A stretch of DNA of 64,000 nucleotides from UBA1366 sp047602575 (lineage in GTDB: Bacteria > Bacillota > Clostridia > Oscillospirales > Ruminococcaceae), in NCBI GenBank assembly GCA_047602575.1, contig JASGGY010000003.1:434001-498000 (forward strand), given 5' to 3'. Of the stretch, positions 53,701-62,664 are shown in pieces (the first letter of the stretch is position 1; each line of letters begins with the position of its first letter). A model generated the notes under the pieces. That model had not been told where the DNA came from and made no database searches. It saw only the letters and a list, made by a program, of their open reading frames with translations. Made by a program: the position numbers and the translations under genes.

Positions 53701-56700
53701 AAGGCGACGCACCATGTACCCGCTGCACGGACTGCCGCAGATGATTTCAATCCACGCCCTCCCCGCGGAAGGCGACGCGGTCGCCCACGGATGGTGGGAA
53801 ACGGAAAAAATTTCAATCCACGCCCTCCCCGCGGAAGGCGACATACGGATTGTAAAACGGTTGAAAACAGCGGCAGATATTTCAATCCACGCCCTCCCCG
53901 CGGAAGGCGACCTTCAGATTGTCCAACATCGTGTAGTTTTTTTTGGCATTTCAATCCACGCCCTCCCCGCGGAAGGCGACGGTCCACTTCGCAACCCCGT
54001 CGTAATACTGCGGGCTGATTTCAATCCACGCCCTCCCCGCGGAAGGCGACGGAGGACGATGTGATTATCATGCCGACATTGTCCGATTTCAATCCACGCC
54101 CTCCCCGCGGAAGGCGACGGAAATAAGACAGGGTATGCGGTGATGTTTGATGATTTCAATCCACGCCCTCCCCGCGGAAGGCGACGTATTGGCTGCCCCC
54201 TTGGGGGCAGCCAAGGAATATTTCAATCCACGCCCTCCCCGCGGAAGGCGACGGCTACGCTTTTTTTAGTGTGATTTTCTGCCCGATATTTCAATCCACG
54301 CCCTCCCCGCGGAAGGCGACGCCGGAACGCACAACATATCCCGTTTCAGTCCCGCTATTTCAATCCACGCCCTCCCCGCGGAAGGCGACGTATATGTTAT
54401 AATAATAACAGAACAAGGGATACAATTTCAATCCACGCCCTCCCCGCGGAAGGCGACCAGTCGCTGCCGCCATTGCCAAAGCGTTAGGAATCATTTCAAT
54501 CCACGCCCTCCCCGCGGAAGGCGACCGATCGCAGCCGTTGCGCTGACATCAAAATATGGCGATTTCAATCCACGCCCTCCCCGCGGAAGGCGACTGGGCA
54601 TTCCGACGGTTCGCGTAACTTTTCCGTTTATTTCAATCCACGCCCTCCCCGCGGAAGGCGACGCTGATTTTGCAATATGCGCGCAATGCCCATGTGGATT
54701 TCAATCCACGCCCTCCCCGCGGAAGGCGACGGAGCAAAAAAGCAAAACCAAGCACGGAGGTGCAGATTTCAATCCACGCCCTCCCCGCGGAAGGCGACGG
54801 TATCAGATCAGCCCTCGAAACGCCCGCGCGTTTATTTCAATCCACGCCCTCCCCGCGGAAGGCGACCGGCGTAGGAATCACCGCGGGCGTTTACGTGATT
54901 ATTTCAATCCACGCCCTCCCCGCGGAAGGCGACTGCGCTCCAAGGGTGGGTTAGGGGGCGTGGGGGATTTCAATCCACGCCCTCCCCGCGGAAGGCGACT
55001 ACCTATGCCGACGAGTTTTTGCCAAAATCAGACATTTCAATCCACGCCCTCCCCGCGGAAGGCGACTAATACATCAGGTTCTTGACGTTCAGACAAAGCT
55101 CATTTCAATCCACGCCCTCCCCGCGGAAGGCGACATCGCGAGAAGATTTTTGAGTGCGGCGATTATTTGATTTCAATCCACGCCCTCCCCGCGGAAGGCG
55201 ACTAAAAAACGATTTGATCTTTTTCAAATTTCGGACATTTCAATCCACGCCCTCCCCGCGGAAGGCGACGGAACTCATTTCCCTTTTGAGTTTGCGAAAC
55301 GCTATTTCAATCCACGCCCTCCCCGCGGAAGGCGACGTCGGTCAGCCTGATTTTGTCAATGATCAATTTAATCATTTCAATCCACGCCCTCCCCGCGGAA
55401 GGCGACCTGACGCAGTGCCTGCTTAATGGTTTCCAATGGAATTTCAATCCACGCCCTCCCCGCGGAAGGCGACAAACAGCCACCGCAGGGCGGTTTCCTC
55501 TCCATCTATTTCAATCCACGCCCTCCCCGCGGAAGGCGACCTTCTGGATCAGCGCGTCCTTTGGAATGATCATATTTCAATCCACGCCCTCCCCGCGGAA
55601 GGCGACTACAAAGCTGCGCAGCTGAGGTTGTCCTCCGGCATTTCAATCCACGCCCTCCCCGCGGAAGGCGACCATCGGGGCTATCACCTATCCAAACGGA
55701 CGACGCATTTCAATCCACGCCCTCCCCGCGGAAGGCGACCATCTCAACAACTTCTTTTGTTTTGTCGTAGCAGCATTTCAATCCACGCCCTCCCCGCGGA
55801 AGGCGACATATAACGCAAGCGAATCAAGTACAAAGGCAGATATTTCAATCCACGCCCTCCCCGCGGAAGGCGACACATTAACGTAACACACCGCCCTAAT
55901 CTGGGCGGAATTTCAATCCACGCCCTCCCCGCGGAAGGCGACGAGTGGCAGTACAATGCCATCCTGCAATCCCGGATTTCAATCCACGCCCTCCCCGCGG
56001 AAGGCGACGCTTGCCAACATCACTTTTAAGTTCCGCACTGATATTTCAATCCACGCCCTCCCCGCGGAAGGCGACTGGGTTGAGGGAAAATTCATGTTGA
56101 CAATTTCTATTTCAATCCACGCCCTCCCCGCGGAAGGCGACTGTCACCAATGTGGACTTCATCACCGGAAGTAGTTACATTTCAATCCACGCCCTCCCCG
56201 CGGAAGGCGACCGGGCGGCATTCATGGTGCGAAAAAACAAAATACAATTTCAATCCACGCCCTCCCCGCGGAAGGCGACACAGTGATGATTTGCAGATTA
56301 ACCTTGGTTTTGACATTTCAATCCACGCCCTCCCCGCGGAAGGCGACTGGTTTTTGCTCTGATATACTTAAATCAGAGCCTATTTCAATCCACGCCCTCC
56401 CCGCGGAAGGCGACACATTCAATTCTATGTACGCCATACGCAGCGTCATTATTTCAATCCACGCCCTCCCCGCGGAAGGCGACGACGGATGGCTGGACAT
56501 GAGCAACGCGCCGACGGTATTTCAATCCACGCCCTCCCCGCGGAAGGCGACGTGCAGCCCCAGATAACAAAACATACCCGTTTTTTATTTCAATCCACGC
56601 CCTCCCCGCGGAAGGCGACTTCAAATGTCGCTGCATACGCCGCAAATTTTGATATTTCAATCCACGCCCTCCCCGCGGAAGGCGACAGGCGAGCATCGCA

Positions 56701-59186
56701 AAGCTGGTCAACGTAATCAAATTTCAATCCACGCCCTCCCCGCGGAAGGCGACGCGCAACCTGATTAGCGTGTGTCGATATTGTCATATTTCAATCCACG
56801 CCCTCCCCGCGGAAGGCGACCGTCCACCCCAGCCGCTCCACAAAAATTTTATAATTTCAATCCACGCCCTCCCCGCGGAAGGCGACCCAGCATCCGCACG
56901 ACCGCAAACACCGATGCGTCATTTCAATCCACGCCCTCCCCGCGGAAGGCGACGGAAACCAAGTACAATGCCGATACCGCCGCCCTATTTCAATCCACGC
57001 CCTCCCCGCGGAAGGCGACCGAGTCTGTAAATTACCCGTTTAATCTCCTTGAGATTTCAATCCACGCCCTCCCCGCGGAAGGCGACCGGTTATGTGGACG
57101 GATCTGTCACACTGTCGTTTATTTCAATCCACGCCCTCCCCGCGGAAGGCGACATTTCCGATTTAATCTTTTCGTACTTTTCACGAATTTCAATCCACGC
57201 CCTCCCCGCGGAAGGCGACGGCGCGCATAAGCATTCGTTTGATTATTCAAAAAAATTTCAATCCACGCCCTCCCCGCGGAAGGCGACCGGCATATGGTCG
57301 TCAGTCGGCATTGTCAATGGGAATTTCAATCCACGCCCTCCCCGCGGAAGGCGACTATGTTTTTATGTAGTTATACGCCTGCCGTGCCTTATTTCAATCC
57401 ACGCCCTCCCCGCGGAAGGCGACCGTCATACTGACGCTGATTTTCGCGGTGGAAAAATAATTTCAATCCACGCCCTCCCCGCGGAAGGCGACTGTAGACC
57501 TCGTCGAGCAAGGCGAGATAGGTTTTATTTCAATCCACGCCCTCCCCGCGGAAGGCGACAGAGGCACACATCTGCACGGTGTTTGACATCCCGATTTCAA
57601 TCCACGCCCTCCCCGCGGAAGGCGACTTTGATCAGCGGATTCAGATCCTGCGCCGATTTTCCATTTCAATCCACGCCCTCCCCGCGGAAGGCGACGACGG
57701 GTTGAAAAAGCTGGAGGAGGACATCGGCGGCATTTCAATCCACGCCCTCCCCGCGGAAGGCGACTGGGCAATGAAGTAAGCATTGACAATTTGGTGGAAA
57801 TTTCAATCCACGCCCTCCCCGCGGAAGGCGACATACAACCGCATGTATCAGCTGACGCACCTACTGATTTCAATCCACGCCCTCCCCGCGGAAGGCGACT
57901 TCAGCGTGAAATCAGCGCGACCGAAGGCAAGCTATTTCAATCCACGCCCTCCCCGCGGAAGGCGACTGATTTCCGTGATGTCCTCCGGCGATAGCGCCGG
58001 ATTTCAATCCACGCCCTCCCCGCGGAAGGCGACGATTGTATTGCATCAGTGACTTCGGGTTAAATTTATTTCAATCCACGCCCTCCCCGCGGAAGGCGAC
58101 AAAAAAAGTATCAGATGCCACAGGGATATCTACAGATTTCAATCCACGCCCTCCCCGCGGAAGGCGACGGAAGAACCCCTATACTCAATCGAGTGCGACG
58201 GCATTTCAATCCACGCCCTCCCCGCGGAAGGCGACATCTATAGGTAAATTCTCCCGTATTAGTTTTGGATTTCAATCCACGCCCTCCCCGCGGAAGGCGA
58301 CATACCGGTATCTAATTACATCCCAGTGCAAGTCGGATTTCAATCCACGCCCTCCCCGCGGAAGGCGACATAGTCGGGTATTTTGTAATTGATGGTTTTT
58401 CTCGTATTTCAATCCACGCCCTCCCCGCGGAAGGCGACTGGACTTAGCGGTTTAGGGGGGCTGAAGATGTTCAAATTTCAATCCACGCCCTCCCCGCGGA
58501 AGGCGACGTCGGCGGTGATGGTGCGGTGGATATCAAAAGGATATTTCAATCCACGCCCTCCCCGCGGAAGGCGACTCCAGCGCCTTTGCGATCAGGCATA
58601 AATCATTCAGCCATTTCAATCCACGCCCTCCCCGCGGAAGGCGACCCGACCGGAAGTCACTCGGGCGAGGCAGGAGGAAGATTTCAATCCACGCCCTCCC
58701 CGCGGAAGGCGACGCGTGTATTCTGTCCATGCCTCGTCCACCAAAATTATTTCAATCCACGCCCTCCCCGCGGAAGGCGACCCACTCATTGCATAAATAA
58801 TTCGTTGTCAGTGCAAATTTCAATCCACGCCCTCCCCGCGGAAGGCGACGCCACAATTTCAAACCGTTCAACATCCAGTTCATTATTTCAATCCACGCCC
58901 TCCCCGCGGAAGGCGACGATTGCCTTGTAATTATCTGCGTTGACCTCAACGATTTCAATCCACGCCCTCCCCGCGGAAGGCGACTGAGGTTGTTCTTATT
59001 TGACCAAATCCGTTCGCTATTTCAATCCACGCCCTCCCCGCGGAAGGCGACTAAGCCCGAAATGCAAGTTATACATCTGAAAACCATTTCAATCCACGCC
59101 CTCCCCGCGGAAGGCGACTGCGTGTTCCATGTATTGCTTTGCTTTCCCCGCGGATTTCAATCCACGCCCTCCCCGCGGAAGGCGAC
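44706..59186 (-). CRISPR. Type I-C CRISPR array, about 215 repeats
   Basis: 33-nt repeats beginning GTCGCC(T/C)TCCGCGG on the transcribed minus strand and ending GTGGATTGAAAT, the I-C repeat form, with 33-35-nt spacers. By manual count there are 214 full repeats (first at 44774-44806, last at 59154-59186) and a degenerate one at 44706-44738. Two alleles occur in blocks: GAAGGCGAC at about 44774-46491, GAGGGCGAC at about 46528-51010, GAAGGCGAC at about 51045-59186 (plus-strand endings). The stem GCC(T/C)TCC / GGAGGGC keeps pairing in the minus-strand RNA through a G-U pair. The leader side is on the right, next to cas2; the degenerate repeat marks the old end. Exact count needs a program. Confidence 0.98.
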
Positions 59187-59344
59187 GGCGGAACGCACAA
59201 GATTGTCGGTGCGCCCGCTTGTTTCATTGTGCTTTAACACAATGATTCTGTCGTTTCCTGATGTTCGTATGCTTTGGATGGATAAAATCGGCTGGTTTTC
59301 GCGTGCGAATGTGCCGGGAAATTGCCGGTCGCTTGGCATTCGCA
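59187..59344 (-). promoter_or_regulatory. CRISPR leader
   Basis: 158 bp between cas2 and the first repeat. On the minus strand it has TGCGAATG (59344-59337) and CATTCGCA (59311-59304), an inverted repeat enclosing CCGG blocks, then ATTGTGTTAAAGCACAAT. It should carry the array promoter and the integration signals for Cas1-Cas2. No consensus promoter was evident by eye. Confidence 0.75.
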
Positions 59345-59635
59345 TCAGAAAACCAACGGGTCGTCGGGCAGATAGGTGTCCTTCGCCCCGTAATGTTCAA
59401 TTCTTGATTTATACTGATTCCCTAAATTGTAAAATCGCAAGCTGTCTGTCGCGGGGTGAATGACCTTTAACAGCTTGTCTTTTACCACACAAAGCTGCGC
59501 CGGGCTGAGCGCGCATTCAAATACGGAGTTCTGCACGCGCTGCCCGTAATCCACACAGATTTTCGCCACTTTCCGCAAACGCGTTTTCCCGGCGGCGGTT
59601 TCTGTGTTTACATCATAAGTAATCAGTACCAGCAT
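59345..59635 (-). CDS. cas2: CRISPR-associated endoribonuclease Cas2 (I-C)
   Basis: 96 aa. The N-terminus MLVLITYDVNTET has the conserved Asp, and RVQNSVFEC is the usual middle motif. With Cas1 it forms the integrase that adds spacers. The last cas gene before the leader. Confidence 0.97.
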   Translation of the reverse strand: MLVLITYDVNTETAAGKTRLRKVAKICVDYGQRVQNSVFECALSPAQLCVVKDKLLKVIHPATDSLRFYNLGNQYKSRIEHYGAKDTYLPDDPLVF

Positions 59636-59713
59636 CTTTTCCCCCGCCTTTTTGATGTAATTTTTTTGAAAATCCTTCGTTGCTGTTCGGAAATACCCGC
59701 TTTGGTTCGGTGT

Positions 59714-60745
59714 TTACTTCCACAAAAACGGCGGGTACGCGTCCAGATCGCCGCGCAGACAGCGTGCAAGCAGCATCGCCTGCACATAGGGAAGCATCCC
59801 CCACTCTACCTTTTCGTCCAAAAACGGGTGTGTCAGAATCTCACGCTTCTTTTCCTGCCATAAGCTTAGAAAATTCCTCCGGCTCTGATCGCTTAAAATC
59901 ACACCGCCGTTTTCTTTTTGGATGAAATCCTTCGCCGTCACCATCTTCCGGTTTATCAGCGTTAAAACAAACCGGTCAGCGAAGCACGCGCGGAATTCTT
60001 CAACCAGATCCAGCGCCAGCGAGCAGCGCCCCGGGCGCTCGGTATGGAAAAACCCCGCATACGGATCGAGCCCGACGGTTTCCAGCGCGCTCACACACAT
60101 CGATGTCAACAGGCTGTACGTAAAGGATAGCAGCGCGTTGACATTATCCGTCGGCGGGCGGCGGACGCGCGATTTATAAAAGAAATCTTCCTTTTGCTGT
60201 AATATCAGTTCGTCAAACACGGCGAAATAACAATTTGCCGCTTCCCCCTCAATGCCGCGCAGCGTATCCGCATTGTCCGCTTCAAACGCCTGCACGGACG
60301 CGGTGCGCAGAAAATCGCAGGTGCGCTGCAGACGCGCACCGTCAAGCCTTTCGCCGTGGTCGCGGACGGCGCGGTTGACGACGGCGGCACTGTTTTTGAT
60401 TTTCGCGGCGATGACAGCGCGGGCAAATCCCAGGGCGGCAGGCTTGTCATCAAACAGCCGGTACTGACCCCGACGCAGCAGGATGTTTCCGTAAGCTTTT
60501 CCGGTGACTTTGGCAAGAAACCTGCCCGATGGTTTCAGGAATGTCAGCGGAATGTTCATCTCCGCACATTTCCCCATCAGTGCCGGACTTGCGCCCGTAT
60601 AACTGAGCGTGACAATCCCGTCGAGGGTGTGCAGGGGCAGCCTGCCCAGCGGTTTCGCGTCCGCGGCAATCACAATGTTCTCTCCATCGAGCGACAGGTA
60701 GGCGTTGGCGGTGGTCACATAAAGCGTATTGAGCAGCTTTTTCAA
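59714..60745 (-). CDS. cas1: CRISPR-associated integrase Cas1 (I-C)
   Basis: 343 aa. The metal ligands are the Glu in RGIEGEAANCYF, the His in GFFHTERPGRCS and the Asp/Glu in DLVEEFR. It inserts spacers at the leader end. The start appears to be TTG 60745, overlapping the cas4 stop by 4 nt, with GGAGGAGG upstream. Confidence 0.97.
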   Translation of the reverse strand: MKKLLNTLYVTTANAYLSLDGENIVIAADAKPLGRLPLHTLDGIVTLSYTGASPALMGKCAEMNIPLTFLKPSGRFLAKVTGKAYGNILLRRGQYRLFDDKPAALGFARAVIAAKIKNSAAVVNRAVRDHGERLDGARLQRTCDFLRTASVQAFEADNADTLRGIEGEAANCYFAVFDELILQQKEDFFYKSRVRRPPTDNVNALLSFTYSLLTSMCVSALETVGLDPYAGFFHTERPGRCSLALDLVEEFRACFADRFVLTLINRKMVTAKDFIQKENGGVILSDQSRRNFLSLWQEKKREILTHPFLDEKVEWGMLPYVQAMLLARCLRGDLDAYPPFLWK

Positions 60746-61428
60746 AACGGCTCCTCCTCCATTCCGCTGAAGTTTGCACGCAGATAATCACCCGCATTTT
60801 TACGTTTGTACAGCTTCGGCATACAGAATTCCTTCAGCGAACAGGCATTGCAGCTTTTCGTCGGCTTGACGCGCGGAACATATCCGCGGGCGATGAGTGT
60901 GTGCATTTCCGCACAGATGTCCCGCACCCGTGCGCGCAGTTCGGGTGTCAGCTCCACGCGCTGGCGGCGGCGAGTTTTTCCGTAAAACAATGCGCCGACA
61001 GGGATTTCACACACAAGCATTTCCTCCAGACACATCGCCTGCGCGGTCAGCTGCAAGGCGTCCGCGTCGTGTTCCTTCGGCTCGCCGTGTTTGTATTCCG
61101 TCGGAAAAACCGTATACAGTCCGTCTTTTCCGGCAAGCATGATGCCGGCGCTGTTTTTATGAAATTCCACCGCATCGCATTCGCCGCTCACCCCCAGTGT
61201 ACGGGAGAAAACAGGCATACCGCGGGAGATCAGAAGATCCCCGCGGCGCTCGGACGACGCACTGTCGTGGCAGTTTTCGTGTAAAATCTGCCCTTCGGCG
61301 GTGCGTGAATTTTCCGCCCACACCTGTTCGATATGAATCAGCGCCCACTGGCGCCGGCAAAACGCGAAATGCTGGATGCCCGAGAGCATCAGGAAATCTT
61401 CCTCGTTAAATTCCGTTGATTTCGTCAC
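60742..61428 (-). CDS. cas4: CRISPR-associated exonuclease Cas4
   Basis: 228 aa. The four cluster cysteines are in HFAFCRRQW and KSCNACSLKEFC; the RecB-like nuclease motifs are SGECDAVEF and PTEYKHGE. Cas4 trims new spacers and checks for the protospacer motif. GTG 61428 with GAGGGC upstream gives the usual Cas4 N-terminus (EEDFLMLSGIQHFAFC); ATG 61389 is the other candidate. The gene overlaps cas7 by 23 nt. Confidence 0.94.
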   Translation of the reverse strand: MTKSTEFNEEDFLMLSGIQHFAFCRRQWALIHIEQVWAENSRTAEGQILHENCHDSASSERRGDLLISRGMPVFSRTLGVSGECDAVEFHKNSAGIMLAGKDGLYTVFPTEYKHGEPKEHDADALQLTAQAMCLEEMLVCEIPVGALFYGKTRRRQRVELTPELRARVRDICAEMHTLIARGYVPRVKPTKSCNACSLKEFCMPKLYKRKNAGDYLRANFSGMEEEPF

Positions 61429-62269
61429 AATGCAAGCCCTCGGGCGGATTGACCGTAATGTCATAATCCTCCGCGGATTTGGGATACTCCACGCCGTCTT
61501 TCAGCTTCGCCTGTACGCATTCATGGACTTTCTTCGCGGAATACTGCCCGTCCTTGCAGTTATGCTCGAACCAGTATACGCTGAGGATTTCCATGCTGCC
61601 GTCCGGCCGTGCGGAGGAGGTGTCGTTGAGGAACAGCGTGCGCAGACTTTCCTTAATCAGAAGCGCATCCTCCTGTGTAAAGCCGGTTTTTTCGGCAAGC
61701 TGCACGTTGATGGAACCTTTGAGCTTATACAAACCGAAGGTGACCATATGCTTCATGCCCATGGTATCGGCACCTTTGCCCTCGGATGTTTCCGAGTTCA
61801 CGCTTTTGGTAATCTGCATGGAATTCACGTTTACCGGTGAAATGCTCGTCACCTGATGAACGGAAACCGGTCCGCGTACCGGCACGGAAACGCCCTGCTC
61901 GCCCTTTTCCTTATCCTTCTTTGCTTTGAATGCAAACACCTGACCGAACGCGCGCACGTCCGTCCACTCAGCACAAGCTTTTTCCGCGTATTCATCATCT
62001 GTGCTTTTATAATCCTTCATCACGCCCGCCGCACGGTCGCTCAAGCTTGCGTAACCATCGCCCGCGCGTTCCTTTGACTGGACGAAAATGCGCTGCCCCA
62101 TATCCTGAAGGCGGTTGCGGATTTTGCGCTTGATGCTCACATCGGACATTTCACCGAGTCCGTCGATGTTTGTGCGCGGACGGTTGCCGTCGAGGGGGTC
62201 GCCGTTCGGATTTGCGTTGGTGACGCTGAAAAGCACCACAAAGTCGATTTTGTTTTGTAAGATTGCCAT
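61406..62269 (-). CDS. cas7: CRISPR-associated Cas7 (Csd2), backbone of I-C Cascade
   Basis: 287 aa. The N-terminus FVVLFSVTNANPNGDPLDGNRPRTN is diagnostic of Csd2/Cas7c. Multiple copies line the crRNA in the I-C complex. 23 bp downstream of cas8c. Confidence 0.97.
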   Translation of the reverse strand: MAILQNKIDFVVLFSVTNANPNGDPLDGNRPRTNIDGLGEMSDVSIKRKIRNRLQDMGQRIFVQSKERAGDGYASLSDRAAGVMKDYKSTDDEYAEKACAEWTDVRAFGQVFAFKAKKDKEKGEQGVSVPVRGPVSVHQVTSISPVNVNSMQITKSVNSETSEGKGADTMGMKHMVTFGLYKLKGSINVQLAEKTGFTQEDALLIKESLRTLFLNDTSSARPDGSMEILSVYWFEHNCKDGQYSAKKVHECVQAKLKDGVEYPKSAEDYDITVNPPEGLHCDEINGI

Positions 62270-62292
62270 GATAAATCCTCCCTATTCTGATT

Positions 62293-62664
62293 TTAAGATT
62301 GTTGTTTTTTCTGATACATTGCCGCGCGCTGACCGTAATAGCCTAACAAATACCGTTCGTTAAGCGGCGCATTGGTAAAGCCGCCGGTTTCACCGAGTTT
62401 GCCGAGAATATCGCCAATCTGGTTTTTGAGTATCACAAGCATACCGGGGCGCAGCTTCTGCAGCTGCTTATAATACGGCAGCAGCGCGCGTTCAATCGCT
62501 CCCCAAGTTCTGGCGGGATATTGCACAAAGGTCGCCTGCAGCCGGATGGCGTTTGGCATACGATTCTCATCGCGGTCATAGGTTTCCTTTTCCGCTTTTT
62601 CGCCGATGGCGAGCAAACGACCGAACAGGTAGCTTCTGTCCAGATTTTCCTCCTCAATTGCCAT
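62293..62664 (-). CDS. cas11: Cas11c small subunit from internal start in cas8c
   Basis: In frame within cas8c, ATG 62664 is preceded by AAAAGGAGTGAGGACAGAC, a strong ribosome binding site. It would give a 123-aa C-terminal protein beginning MAIEEENLDRSYLFGRLL. In type I-C systems a small subunit is known to be translated from such an internal site. Expression here is inferred. Confidence 0.7.
   Translation of the reverse strand: MAIEEENLDRSYLFGRLLAIGEKAEKETYDRDENRMPNAIRLQATFVQYPARTWGAIERALLPYYKQLQKLRPGMLVILKNQIGDILGKLGETGGFTNAPLNERYLLGYYGQRAAMYQKKQQS

Noticed and set aside
44706..59186. Dozens of open frames of 60-230 codons on both strands inside the array, with repeated ISIHALPAEGD-, FNPRPPRGRR- or SPSAGRAWIEI-type segments
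   Set aside because: They are translations of the CRISPR repeat (33 nt, no stop in several frames) joined through spacers. No ribosome binding sites or gene-like composition.
59187..59463. Frame running from the last repeats through the leader
   Set aside because: It is a repeat-derived frame on the strand opposite to transcription and overlaps the cas2 3' end.
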